Shown: positions 44,174 through 52,695 of the stretch, in pieces
How positions within the stretch are numbered: the first letter of the stretch is position 1
How the letters are laid out: each line of letters starts with the position of its first letter
Assembly (NCBI RefSeq): GCF_900100885.1
Contig: NZ_LT629692.1
Location: 3,596,001 to 3,660,000, forward strand
DNA: 64,000 bases
Reading direction: 5' to 3'
Source of the DNA: Microbacterium pygmaeum
GTDB lineage: Bacteria > Actinomycetota > Actinomycetes > Actinomycetales > Microbacteriaceae
The notes under the pieces: model-generated
Databases searched by the model: none
Told to the model about the DNA's origin: nothing
What the model saw: only the letters and a program-made list of their open reading frames with translations
Program-made: the position numbers and the translations under genes

Positions 44174-45750
44174 CGCACGCCCGCCGGAGACTTCTCGGCC
44201 TTCGGGATCTTGGACTTCGGCCACGTCTCGGATCCGTCGGTCATCGCCCACGCGGCGACGCCCAGCAGGATCGTGAGCATCAGGAACGCCTGCATGAACG
44301 AGAAGGCGTCGTAGAAGTACGCGCCCACCGCGTAGCCGAGCGTCGATGCGCCGATCGCGAAGGTCAGGAACACCCGGCTCTGCGGCGCCGTCGAGGTGAA
44401 CGAGAAGCGGATCAGGCGGTACACCGGGTAGACCAGCAGCGCGATGAGCCCGATGACGCCGACCACACCGGTCTCCATCGCCGTGCCCAGCCACTGGTTG
44501 TCGAGGATCTGCGCGTTGGCATTCTCACCGACGACCACGCGGGTGGCCAGGCCGCTGCCGAACCAAGGCTGCTGCGAGAGTTCGGCCAGGGCGGGTTCGA
44601 CGTCGGCGAGACGGCCTTGACCTGCCATCCCGATGCTGGAGAACTGTCCGGCGATCAGCCCCTGCACGTCGAACAGCGAGAGCACGGTGGTCTCGACCAG
44701 CTTCGGCAGCACCAGACCCGTGATCAGCGCGAACGGGAGCCCGATCACGAACAGGATCCCGGCCAGTCGCGGCCTGAGCAGCAGCGTGTACAGGAACATC
44801 GCGCCGAGCACGACGACGCCGGTGCGCGAGACGGCGCTCAGCAGCCCCAGCATCATCATCGCGAGCAGGATCGAATACAGCGCCTTGCGGTTGAACGGGT
44901 GCTTGGGCCAGGGCCCGAACTTCATCAGGTAGATCCCGATCGGCACCAGCATCGTGAACAGCACGGAGAGGGCGATCGGATGCTGCGACGAGGCGTACGA
45001 GCGGTTGCCGCCGGCGCGCACCGATTCGGCGTCATCGCGAAGGAGCTCCAGCGGCAGGAAGTTCTGCAGCTGCAGGAAGACGTTGAAGTGGCTGATGCGT
45101 TCGAAGAACGCGAAGATGCCGACAATGGCGCCGGCGATCACGAGGAACGTCAGCAGCGTCAGCACCTGCTGCTCGCTGCTGATCAGCTGGCGGACGATGA
45201 CGGCGACCGAGAGGAAGAACGTCAGCTGGAACATGTTCGAGAAGCCGCCGGTGATGGCACCCGACTCGGTGACCGAGACGGCGTTGTACATCAACGACGC
45301 GAACATGGTCCACAGGAAGATCGCGAACGGCCAGCCCCAGACGATCGGCTTCCAGACGAGCTTCCCGCTCCACAGGCCGATGACGATCGCGACCAGCAGC
45401 ACGCTGATCAGCACGCGATACGGCTCGAGGGCGAAGCCGACGTCGATCGGCAGCGCGTAGCGGCGGATCGGGACGAACATGACCACCCCGGCCAGCACGA
45501 GCAGCATGCTCGACCAGCGGAACACGATGCCGCGGAAGACGTAGGCGGCTGCCGCGATCAGCAGCACGCCGCCGGCGATCATCGGATCCAGGAAGATCAC
45601 CGCGAGCAGAACGACGGCCGCAAGGCCCAGCGCGATCAGGATGTCGTTGCGCAGACGCCTTCTGCGCGCGGCGCGGTCGACGGTCTCGGCGCGCTCAGCA
45701 GGCGCGCCGAGATCCGGCGACGGCGAATCCACTGTCAAGAGGTCGGCCAT
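44170..45750 (-). CDS. O-antigen polymerase/ligase-like membrane protein (Wzy), second set
   Basis: A 526-residue protein with about 12 transmembrane helices. The large external loop and the following region (RLADVEPALAELSQQPWFGSGLATRVV ... LDNQWLGTAMETGVVG) fit the Wzy_C/WaaL family. It would polymerise or ligate lipid-linked glycan. It lies 10 bp downstream of the Wzz-like gene on the same strand, giving a Wzz-Wzy-GT2-Wzx operon. Confidence 0.87.
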   Translation of the reverse strand: MADLLTVDSPSPDLGAPAERAETVDRAARRRRLRNDILIALGLAAVVLLAVIFLDPMIAGGVLLIAAAAYVFRGIVFRWSSMLLVLAGVVMFVPIRRYALPIDVGFALEPYRVLISVLLVAIVIGLWSGKLVWKPIVWGWPFAIFLWTMFASLMYNAVSVTESGAITGGFSNMFQLTFFLSVAVIVRQLISSEQQVLTLLTFLVIAGAIVGIFAFFERISHFNVFLQLQNFLPLELLRDDAESVRAGGNRSYASSQHPIALSVLFTMLVPIGIYLMKFGPWPKHPFNRKALYSILLAMMMLGLLSAVSRTGVVVLGAMFLYTLLLRPRLAGILFVIGLPFALITGLVLPKLVETTVLSLFDVQGLIAGQFSSIGMAGQGRLADVEPALAELSQQPWFGSGLATRVVVGENANAQILDNQWLGTAMETGVVGVIGLIALLVYPVYRLIRFSFTSTAPQSRVFLTFAIGASTLGYAVGAYFYDAFSFMQAFLMLTILLGVAAWAMTDGSETWPKSKIPKAEKSPAGVR

Positions 45751-45760
45751 GAGCCGACTC

Positions 45761-46750
45761 TCAGTCGTTGTGCGAAGCGTCCGCGGGCGCGCCGGCGAAG
45801 GCGTTCACGGATGAATCGACACGGGGGGCGCGAGCCCGACGGCGGGCAGAGCGCGCCGGCGCGGACTCGTCGAGCGGAGCCGATGCACCGACCGGCGCGA
45901 GCTCGCGGTCGTCGGCGACGGTGAACTCGTCCGCGTCGGCCGGGGCCGAGGCAACCGCATCGTCCTCGTCGGCCGAGTCCGTGTCGTCGTCGCTGTCGTC
46001 GGGCTCGCCGTTCCTGGTACGGCGGCGATCGCGGACGGCCTCGAGGATGAGGGCTGCGGCGACGAAGAGCAGGAAGACGCCGACGGCGACCACGACGACC
46101 GGGATCGCGGGGTTGCTGCCTTCGCCCTCGTCCGCGACGGGCACGTTGAGCACGTCGAGGTTCAGGCGGATGTCCTCGGCGACGCCGAGCTCGTCCTGGC
46201 TGGTCGTGACCATGGTCTCGAAGGCGGTGGTGGCCGCAGTGGCGAGCTCTTCGGCGCGATCCGGCGACAGCGCGGTGGCCGCGATGTCCAGAAGGGGCAG
46301 CGTGAGGCGGCCCGGGAAGGTCTCGTCACCGGTGGGCTGCGTCGTGCGGCTCACGGCGGCGATCGCCTCGCCGTCGCTGAGCTCGCCCACGACCGACTCG
46401 ACGTCGGCGGTGATCTGGTCGGACGAGGCCAGGTAGGCCAGGACGATCGCGTTCGAGGCGAGGTTGATCGGCGTGGACTCCTGCACGATCAGCTCCTGCG
46501 CGGCAGCCGGATCGCCGGCAGCCGGCAGCGCCTGCGTGACGCCGGGCACCTCGACCTGGAAGTACTGCGGGTTCGGCGAGGTCAGCAGCACGGTGCCGGA
46601 GGCGGTGTAGACCTTGTCCGCTCGCGGAACGATCTCACCGTTCTGGATGGTGAAGCCGGCGAGCAGGCCGGCGATGATGGCGACCACTGCGCCGATAATG
46701 AGAAGGACCTTCTGACGCAAAAGGCGTCGAAGGTAAACAGGCTGATCCAT
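45761..46750 (-). CDS. Chain-length determinant protein (Wzz-like, no kinase)
   Basis: A 329-residue protein starting MDQPVYLRRLLRQKVLLIIG at 46750. Transmembrane helices at about 14-36 and about 213-236 enclose an external domain, the Wzz topology. The cytoplasmic tail (about 240-329) is acidic then basic and has no Walker motifs, so unlike the two fusions near 4-9 kb it has no kinase domain. It heads the operon that continues with Wzy, GT2 and Wzx, and is divergent from the acylation operon. Confidence 0.82.
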   Translation of the reverse strand: MDQPVYLRRLLRQKVLLIIGAVVAIIAGLLAGFTIQNGEIVPRADKVYTASGTVLLTSPNPQYFQVEVPGVTQALPAAGDPAAAQELIVQESTPINLASNAIVLAYLASSDQITADVESVVGELSDGEAIAAVSRTTQPTGDETFPGRLTLPLLDIAATALSPDRAEELATAATTAFETMVTTSQDELGVAEDIRLNLDVLNVPVADEGEGSNPAIPVVVVAVGVFLLFVAAALILEAVRDRRRTRNGEPDDSDDDTDSADEDDAVASAPADADEFTVADDRELAPVGASAPLDESAPARSARRRARAPRVDSSVNAFAGAPADASHND

Positions 46751-47084
46751 CGTCGAGATTCCCCAATCCGAAACGTTCCCCAAATCGTTCGGCTTCGCTG
46801 GCTCACGACTGTGGACGGCACGCTCATGACGCTTGGGCCAGTGACGCACGTTCCCCCGCAGTCCAGCGCATGGCGATGCCGTTGTGAAGAGTCTACCTTC
46901 ACACGGTTTTGTTGCCGACGTGTAACGGTATGCGAAACAGCGGGGACACAAATGGGGCTCGACTTGCATCACTCGCCTCGACAAGGGATTCTGAAGTCGG
47001 GGGCCTGACTTCGCGGATGCTGTCTTGGGGATGCATCACTGACGCGTGACTCCTGTGTACGTGCCACGCATTTGGGGAAAGGCC
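46751..47084. promoter_or_regulatory. Divergent promoter region between Wzz and acylation operons
   Basis: A 334-bp gap with no supported gene. The phrase TTGGGGA occurs here four times, twice on each strand and close to the starts on either side. An inverted repeat GAAGTC-N8-GACTTC lies at 46993-47012. No confident -35/-10 pair was found. It should contain promoters for both operons. Confidence 0.45.
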
Positions 47085-48074
47085 ATGGACGTGATTCCGT
47101 CGTACGGGGAAGACGACGGGACCGCTTCGACAAGCGGTCCTGCGCTGGAGCGCGTGTGCCTGATCCTGTGCACCCGCGACCGTCCGGCCTACCTTGCCGA
47201 GGCGCTGGCCACGATCCGGAAGGTCCTGCCCGCGGCGATCGAAGTCATCGTGGTCGACTCCGGGTCGACCTCCGACGAGACCGCGCAGGTCGTCGCCGAT
47301 GCGGGAGTGCGCTACGTCCGCTCCGACATTCCCGGTCTCTCCATCGCCCGCAACGCGGGGCTCGCCGCCACCGAGCGCGAGTTCGCGATCTACACCGATG
47401 ACGACTGCCACGTGCAGCCCGGCTTCGCCGAGCGCCTCGTCGCCCCCTTCGCCGCCGACGGGGTCGGAGCCACGACCGGCCGCCTCCTCGACATCGCCGA
47501 CGATCGCCCGGCGCCGGAAGCGGCGCCGAATCGGGTGCTCTCGCGGACGAATGAGGGACTGGATGCCGGACACGGCGCCCTCATGGCCTTCCGCGTCTCA
47601 CTGCTGCGGAGCCTCGGCGGCTTCGACCCACTGCTGGGCGCCGGCCGCCGCTTCGGCGGCGCGGAGGACCTCGACGCGTTCTGCCGCATCCTCGCCTCGG
47701 GCTCGACGCTCGTCCAGGTGCCGAGCGCGATCGTGCGCCACGTCTTCACGCGCAGCGACGCCGACTACGTCACCCTCAACCGCGCGTACGGCCTTGGCAT
47801 CGGTGCGATGGCCCGCAAATGGGTCCGCTCGACCGGCGCCCCCGGCAGGTCGCTGACCGCTCTCGCCGTGCGTCGCGCTGCTGTGCGATACGTGCGCCGC
47901 TGGCGCAGCGCGCGCACTCGCGCGGGTCAGGCCGCCTACCTGCGCGGCTTCGCCGACGGGTTCCGCGAGGCCGCCCGCATCCCGCTGGACGGGCTGCGGT
48001 TCCAGGACGTGCAGCCGCCCGCGGCGGTGGCCGCGGCATCCGCCACGACTCCGACCGGAAGGCCCCTCTCGTGA
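47085..48074 (+). CDS. Glycosyltransferase family 2, start of acylation operon
   Basis: A 329-residue GT-A protein. ATG at 47085 has GGGGAAAGG just upstream, better than a GTG 39 bases earlier. VCLILCTRDRPAYLAEAL, VDSGSTSDET and YTDDDCHVQPGF (DxD near 103) are GT2 landmarks, and GGAEDLDAFCRIL (about 193) the catalytic-base region. First gene of a run on the plus strand with overlapping stops and starts that includes the acyl-activating enzymes. Confidence 0.87.
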   Translation: MDVIPSYGEDDGTASTSGPALERVCLILCTRDRPAYLAEALATIRKVLPAAIEVIVVDSGSTSDETAQVVADAGVRYVRSDIPGLSIARNAGLAATEREFAIYTDDDCHVQPGFAERLVAPFAADGVGATTGRLLDIADDRPAPEAAPNRVLSRTNEGLDAGHGALMAFRVSLLRSLGGFDPLLGAGRRFGGAEDLDAFCRILASGSTLVQVPSAIVRHVFTRSDADYVTLNRAYGLGIGAMARKWVRSTGAPGRSLTALAVRRAAVRYVRRWRSARTRAGQAAYLRGFADGFREAARIPLDGLRFQDVQPPAAVAAASATTPTGRPLS

Positions 48075-48616
48075 GCAGACTCGCCGGCGCAGCCCGGTCG
48101 TTGATCGACCCGCGCACCTACGCCCAGGCGTTCCGTCTGCTGCACTTCGCGTCGTACTCGCACGTGCAGCAGGTGCGGCTCCTGAATCGCGGCGCGAACG
48201 TGAGCTTCGCCCCCAACGTGTCCTTCCGCAACGCGGAGCGCATCACGATCGGCGAGGGCTCGCACATCGGCGAGCACAGCCTGATCTGGGCGGGCAATTC
48301 GACCGGCCGGATCGTCTTCGGCAAGAAGTGCCTGCTCGCGCCGCACGTCACGATCACGGCCTCCAACTACGGCATCGAGCCCGGCGCCTACGTCATGGAT
48401 CAGCCCAAGATCGAAGAGGACATCCTCATCGGCGATGACGTCTGGCTCGGCGCGAACACCGTCGTGCTGGCCGGGGTGACCATCGGCGACGGCGCGATCA
48501 TCGCGGCGGGGGCCGTGGTCACCAAGGACGTTCCTGCCGGCAGCATCGTGGGGGGCGTGCCCGCCAAGGTGATCTCCTGGCGCGACCCGGCCCTGGCGAA
48601 GCAGGGCACCGCATGA
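48071..48616 (+). CDS. Hexapeptide-repeat acyltransferase
   Basis: A 181-residue left-handed beta-helix protein. GTG at 48071 overlaps the preceding stop (GTGA). ITIGEGSHIGEHSLIWAG, CLLAPHVTITASNYGI and IGDDVWLGANTVVLAGVTIGDGAIIAAGAVVTKDVP show the repeat and the usual C-terminal cap GGVPAKVI. Probably an acetyl-CoA-dependent sugar O- or N-acetyltransferase. Overlaps the next gene by 4 bp. Confidence 0.88.
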   Translation: MSRLAGAARSLIDPRTYAQAFRLLHFASYSHVQQVRLLNRGANVSFAPNVSFRNAERITIGEGSHIGEHSLIWAGNSTGRIVFGKKCLLAPHVTITASNYGIEPGAYVMDQPKIEEDILIGDDVWLGANTVVLAGVTIGDGAIIAAGAVVTKDVPAGSIVGGVPAKVISWRDPALAKQGTA

Positions 48617-50889
48617 GCGTGGCACCCGGCGAGCGCGTCGCTGTCATCATCGTCAGCTACAACACGCGCGACGAGACGCTCACCTGCGTGGAGAGCCTTC
48701 GGACAGCGACCACCCGGCCGCTCGAGATCGTCGTCGTCGACAACGGCTCGGTCGACGGCAGCGCCACCGCGCTGCGCGAGGCGTTCCCGGACATCACCGT
48801 GGTCGAGGCGGGCGCCAACCTGGGCTTCGCAGCCGGCGTGAACCTCGGCGTCGAATCCTCGACCGCCCCGTGGGTGCTGCTGCTGAACCCCGACACCGTC
48901 GTGCTGCCGGCCGCGGTGGACGCGATCGTGGCGTTCGCCGAGCGCAATCCCGCGCACGGCGTCTACGGCGGGCGCACGCTGCGCCCGGACGGCACGACCG
49001 ATCCGAGCTCGTGCTGGGGGCGGATGACCCTGTGGTCGCTGACCAGCTTCGCGCTCGGCCTCAGCACCGTCTTCAAGCGATCGCGGCTGTTCGATCCGGA
49101 GTCGCTCGGCACCTGGCAGCGCGACACGGTGCGCGAGGTGCCGGTGATCACCGGCTGCCTCCTGCTGACCTCCCGCGAGGACTGGCACCGCATCGGCGGG
49201 ATGGACGAGCGCTTCTTCCTCTACGGCGAGGACGCCGAGTTCTCCGCACGGGCGATCGAGCGCGGGATGCGCCCGGTGATCGTCCCCGAGGCCACCATCA
49301 TCCACGCTGTCGGCGGGTCCACCTCCTCCAGCGGCCGGAAGATGGCGATGGTCATGGCGGGCAAGGCGACGGTGCTGCGCACCGCGTGGAGCCGGCCGGC
49401 CGCAGTGATCGGCGTGGGTCTGCTGCAGGCCGGTGCCGCGCTGCGGGCCGCACCGGCGATCCTGCGCAAACGCCCGGACAGCACCTGGGCGGTCGTCTGG
49501 CGTTCACGGAAGGCCTGGCGGGACGGCTACCCGAAGGCTCGGCAGACGATCTTCGGCCAGCAGCCACCGGCGAGCGGGTCGCCGAGCCAGAGCGCCGCTT
49601 CCTCTTCGCCCGCGCCGTCCGCCGAGTTCATGCAGATCTGGGAGGAGGGCTACCTCTCCCGGCGCAGCTCGTACGAGGTCATGCACCTTCCGTACGTGTT
49701 CGTGCTGGACGGCGAGCCCCTGCGCGACGCCGAGGGCAGGATCGACCGCGACCGCATCCGCGACTACGTGGCGCGGACACTGGCGAGCACCCCCACGTTC
49801 CGCCTGCGCCTGCAGCGACCGCTGCTCGGACTCACGCCGCCCGCGTGGGTGCCGGACGACGACTTCGACCTGTCCCGCCACCTGTGCTTCGCCTCCGAGA
49901 TCGTGGACTTCAAGACCGCCGACGTACGCCGCCTGGGCGGCGAGGGCGACCCGTATTTCGACCTGCGGCATCCGCTCTGGCGGGTGAAGGTCACCGAGCT
50001 GGCCGACGGTCGCGTGGCGCTCGGGCTGCTCACCCACCACTCGATCGTCGACGGCAAGACCGGCGTGGAGACGGTCAGCGTCATGCTGCGGGCGGATCCG
50101 GCCGAGGAGCTGCCGGAGCCGACCGATCCGTTCGCCGGATTCCGCCCGGCACGGCGGCTGGAGTTGCCCGTGCTGGCACTGCGGCAATGGCGGGCACGAC
50201 ATGCGAGCAGCCTCGCGGCCCTCCGCGCGTACGGCGCCAAGCCGATCCGCCGACGTGCGCGGCGGGTGGCGGCGCGCCTCTGGCTGCCGTTCCGGTTCGA
50301 CGACGGCGGCCGGCTCGCCGGCGACGGCCTGATGCCGCCGCGCCACTCCGACTTCCGCAAGCTCGATCTCTCATCGGCCAACAAGCGGGCGCGAGGCCTC
50401 GGCGGCTCGCTCAGCGACCTGCAGATCGCGGCCGTGATGAGCGCCTGGGACGGCGCCGAGCGTGAAGTGTCGCTGCGCATCCCGGTCTCCCTGCACACCG
50501 ACGGCGAGCGCCAGATCCGCAACAACGTGCGCGACGTCGAGATCTCCGGCAACGCCGACCACGAACTGGGCAGCGTCGTCACCTCGGTGCGCGGCCAGCT
50601 GGCCGAACGTGCGGATCCCCGCGTCGGGAAGGCCGCGACCGGTCGGCAGATCGGCACCAGCACGATGCTCATCTTCGCCACGTCGGCGAGGTACTGGGCC
50701 GGGGCCGAGGTGCTGCACGTCGTGCCGTTCCCGGGCAGTCTCGGCACCGACGAGCTCTCCTCGTCGGCGATCGTCTACGGCCGCTCGCTCTTCGTCAGCG
50801 CGACCACACCTGCTTCCGGAGACGTGCACCGCGCCGCCGGCCGCATCTACGAACTCATGTCCGGACTGCCCGACACCGGGCGCCCCTGA
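48613..50889 (+). CDS. Glycosyltransferase 2 fused to HHxxxDG acyltransferase
   Basis: A 758-residue two-domain protein. Residues about 9-290 are a GT2 domain (VAVIIVSYNTRDET, LLLNPDTVV near 91-99, ERFFLYGEDAEFSARA near 200-215), rhamnosyltransferase-like. A Ser/Pro/Ala linker (about 320-336) joins a C-terminal domain (about 337-758) resembling condensation/wax-ester-synthase/PapA acyltransferases, with active-site motif HHSIVDG near 475. This C-terminal domain is paralogous to the whole protein at 57145-58479 (shared EFMQIWEEGY, PAWVPD, HPLWRV, RNNVRD, YELMSG). It would both transfer a sugar and acylate it, with acyl groups from the carrier protein encoded downstream (inference). Confidence 0.85.
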   Translation: MSVAPGERVAVIIVSYNTRDETLTCVESLRTATTRPLEIVVVDNGSVDGSATALREAFPDITVVEAGANLGFAAGVNLGVESSTAPWVLLLNPDTVVLPAAVDAIVAFAERNPAHGVYGGRTLRPDGTTDPSSCWGRMTLWSLTSFALGLSTVFKRSRLFDPESLGTWQRDTVREVPVITGCLLLTSREDWHRIGGMDERFFLYGEDAEFSARAIERGMRPVIVPEATIIHAVGGSTSSSGRKMAMVMAGKATVLRTAWSRPAAVIGVGLLQAGAALRAAPAILRKRPDSTWAVVWRSRKAWRDGYPKARQTIFGQQPPASGSPSQSAASSSPAPSAEFMQIWEEGYLSRRSSYEVMHLPYVFVLDGEPLRDAEGRIDRDRIRDYVARTLASTPTFRLRLQRPLLGLTPPAWVPDDDFDLSRHLCFASEIVDFKTADVRRLGGEGDPYFDLRHPLWRVKVTELADGRVALGLLTHHSIVDGKTGVETVSVMLRADPAEELPEPTDPFAGFRPARRLELPVLALRQWRARHASSLAALRAYGAKPIRRRARRVAARLWLPFRFDDGGRLAGDGLMPPRHSDFRKLDLSSANKRARGLGGSLSDLQIAAVMSAWDGAEREVSLRIPVSLHTDGERQIRNNVRDVEISGNADHELGSVVTSVRGQLAERADPRVGKAATGRQIGTSTMLIFATSARYWAGAEVLHVVPFPGSLGTDELSSSAIVYGRSLFVSATTPASGDVHRAAGRIYELMSGLPDTGRP

Positions 50890-50957
50890 CTCCTGCACGA
50901 CACCCTCGCCATCGTCGACCCTCCGCAGGTTCGACAGCACACGGAAGGATCCACCGA

Positions 50958-52691
50958 ATGACACACACGCGCATCACCCTCGTCGACGCACTGCGTCAGA
51001 ACGCCCGTGAGCTCGGCAACGAGAACGGCATCCTGTACTACGACGCACCGGACAGCTCGCAGTACCGCGGGTTCGCCGACCTCGACCTGCGCGCCCGCAC
51101 GATCGCCGACTCGCTCGCCAAGCGCGGCTACACCCCCGGCCAGACCGTCACGATCGGCCTGACCAGCGGGCTGGATTGGGCGGATGCCGCGTGGGGCGTG
51201 CTCTACGCGGGCCTCGCCCTCGTGCCGGCGCCCGTGGCCGGCTACGGCACCGGAGCGGCACTGGGCGAGCGCGTCGCGGCGATCGCGCGCTCGGCCGAGG
51301 CATCCGTGTTCCTCACCGACAAGGCCGTGGTCGCACGGCTGGGCGACGCCGCCTCCGACCCGGCCCTGCCGGCGCTCCTGCTGGAAGACCTCATCGCCGA
51401 GGGCGACCCCGAGACGTGGACGCCGCCGGCGATCGACGGCGACTCGCTCGCCTACCTGCTGTTCACGTCGGGTTCGACCGGCGACCCGAAGGGCGTCATC
51501 GCCACCCACGGCACGGTCCTGGGCACGGCGAACGCCGCCGCGCAGCTGTGGGGCACCGACCCCACCGCCACGCTGGTCGGCTGGAGCCCGATGCACCACA
51601 TCATGGGCCTCATGCTGCAGGTCATCATCCCGGGTGTGAGCGGGGCGAAGGCCGTGGTCACCTCGACCGAGCAGTTCCAGCGGCGCCCGATCACCTGGCT
51701 GCAGCTCATCAGCAAGCACAAGGGCACCTCGACCGCAGCCGGCAACTTCGCATTCGCACTGGTGACCCAGCTCGTGACCGACGAGCAGCTGGCCGAGCTC
51801 GACCTCTCCAGCCTCCAGGTGATGTTCTCCGGCAGCGAGCCGGTCCGCCCCGAGACGGTGCGCGCCTTCCTCGACCGTTTCGCTCCGGCGGGCGTGCGCG
51901 AGGACATGATCGCCCCGGTCATGGGCATGACCGAGGCCAACCTCATCTCGGGCAAGTTCCCCGGCGAGGCCATGGTGATGCGCAACTTCGACGCCGCCGG
52001 CATCGAGGCAGGCAGGCTCATCCCCGCCGAGGGCGAGGGAAGCGTCTCCTGGGTCTCGTGCGGCCGCCCCCAGGAGAACACGACGGTCGTCATCGTCGAC
52101 CCCGACACCTTCATGCCGGTGCCCGACGGCACCGTCGGCGAGATCTGGGTCGCCTCGCCGATGGTCTCGCCCGGCTACTTCCGTCGCCCCGACGCGACTG
52201 CCGAGACGTTCGGCCGGTCGCTGCCCGGATCCGACAAGTCGTTCATGCGCACCGGCGACCTCGCCGCATTCCTGGACGGCGAGCTGTACGTCACCGGGCG
52301 CCTCAAGGAGATGATCATCGTCCGCGGTAGGAACCTGTACCCGCAGGACCTCGAGGCGGCCTCCCGCCAGGTCTCCCCCGCCGTCGGCATCAGCGCCGCC
52401 TTCGAGCTGCAGGGTCACCCGTCGGTGGTCGGCATCGTGCTCGAGTACAACGAGGAGGCGCTGGCCGAGTCCGGCGACACCCTCGACGAGCTGGCCGCTT
52501 CGGTGCGCGAGACGCTGATCAAGCGCAGCTCGCTGCCCTCGCTTGCGGTCGCCTTCGTGAAGGAGAGCACGCTGCCCCGCACGCCCACCGGCAAGGTGCG
52601 ACGCACGCCCACCCGCACCCAGATCGAGCAGGGCGAGCTTCCCGCCGTGCTGTCGGTCGGCTTCGCCGCGCTCGAGGCAGAGGCCCGGTAG
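50958..52691 (+). CDS. Fatty-acyl-AMP ligase-like enzyme 1 (FadD32/FAAL family)
   Basis: A 577-residue adenylate-forming enzyme that activates a fatty acid as acyl-AMP and, in FAAL enzymes, passes it to a carrier protein. LLFTSGSTGDPKGV (about 168-181) is the ATP-binding loop, GMTEA (about 322) and RTGDL (about 431) the nucleotide contacts, and PTGKVRR (about 542) the C-terminal lysine. TEQFQRRPITWLQLIS and GNFAFAL match the FAAL branch rather than acyl-CoA synthetases. A clear GGAAGGA lies upstream of the ATG. First of three tandem paralogues. Confidence 0.9.
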   Translation: MTHTRITLVDALRQNARELGNENGILYYDAPDSSQYRGFADLDLRARTIADSLAKRGYTPGQTVTIGLTSGLDWADAAWGVLYAGLALVPAPVAGYGTGAALGERVAAIARSAEASVFLTDKAVVARLGDAASDPALPALLLEDLIAEGDPETWTPPAIDGDSLAYLLFTSGSTGDPKGVIATHGTVLGTANAAAQLWGTDPTATLVGWSPMHHIMGLMLQVIIPGVSGAKAVVTSTEQFQRRPITWLQLISKHKGTSTAAGNFAFALVTQLVTDEQLAELDLSSLQVMFSGSEPVRPETVRAFLDRFAPAGVREDMIAPVMGMTEANLISGKFPGEAMVMRNFDAAGIEAGRLIPAEGEGSVSWVSCGRPQENTTVVIVDPDTFMPVPDGTVGEIWVASPMVSPGYFRRPDATAETFGRSLPGSDKSFMRTGDLAAFLDGELYVTGRLKEMIIVRGRNLYPQDLEAASRQVSPAVGISAAFELQGHPSVVGIVLEYNEEALAESGDTLDELAASVRETLIKRSSLPSLAVAFVKESTLPRTPTGKVRRTPTRTQIEQGELPAVLSVGFAALEAEAR

Positions 52692-52695
52692 TCCG

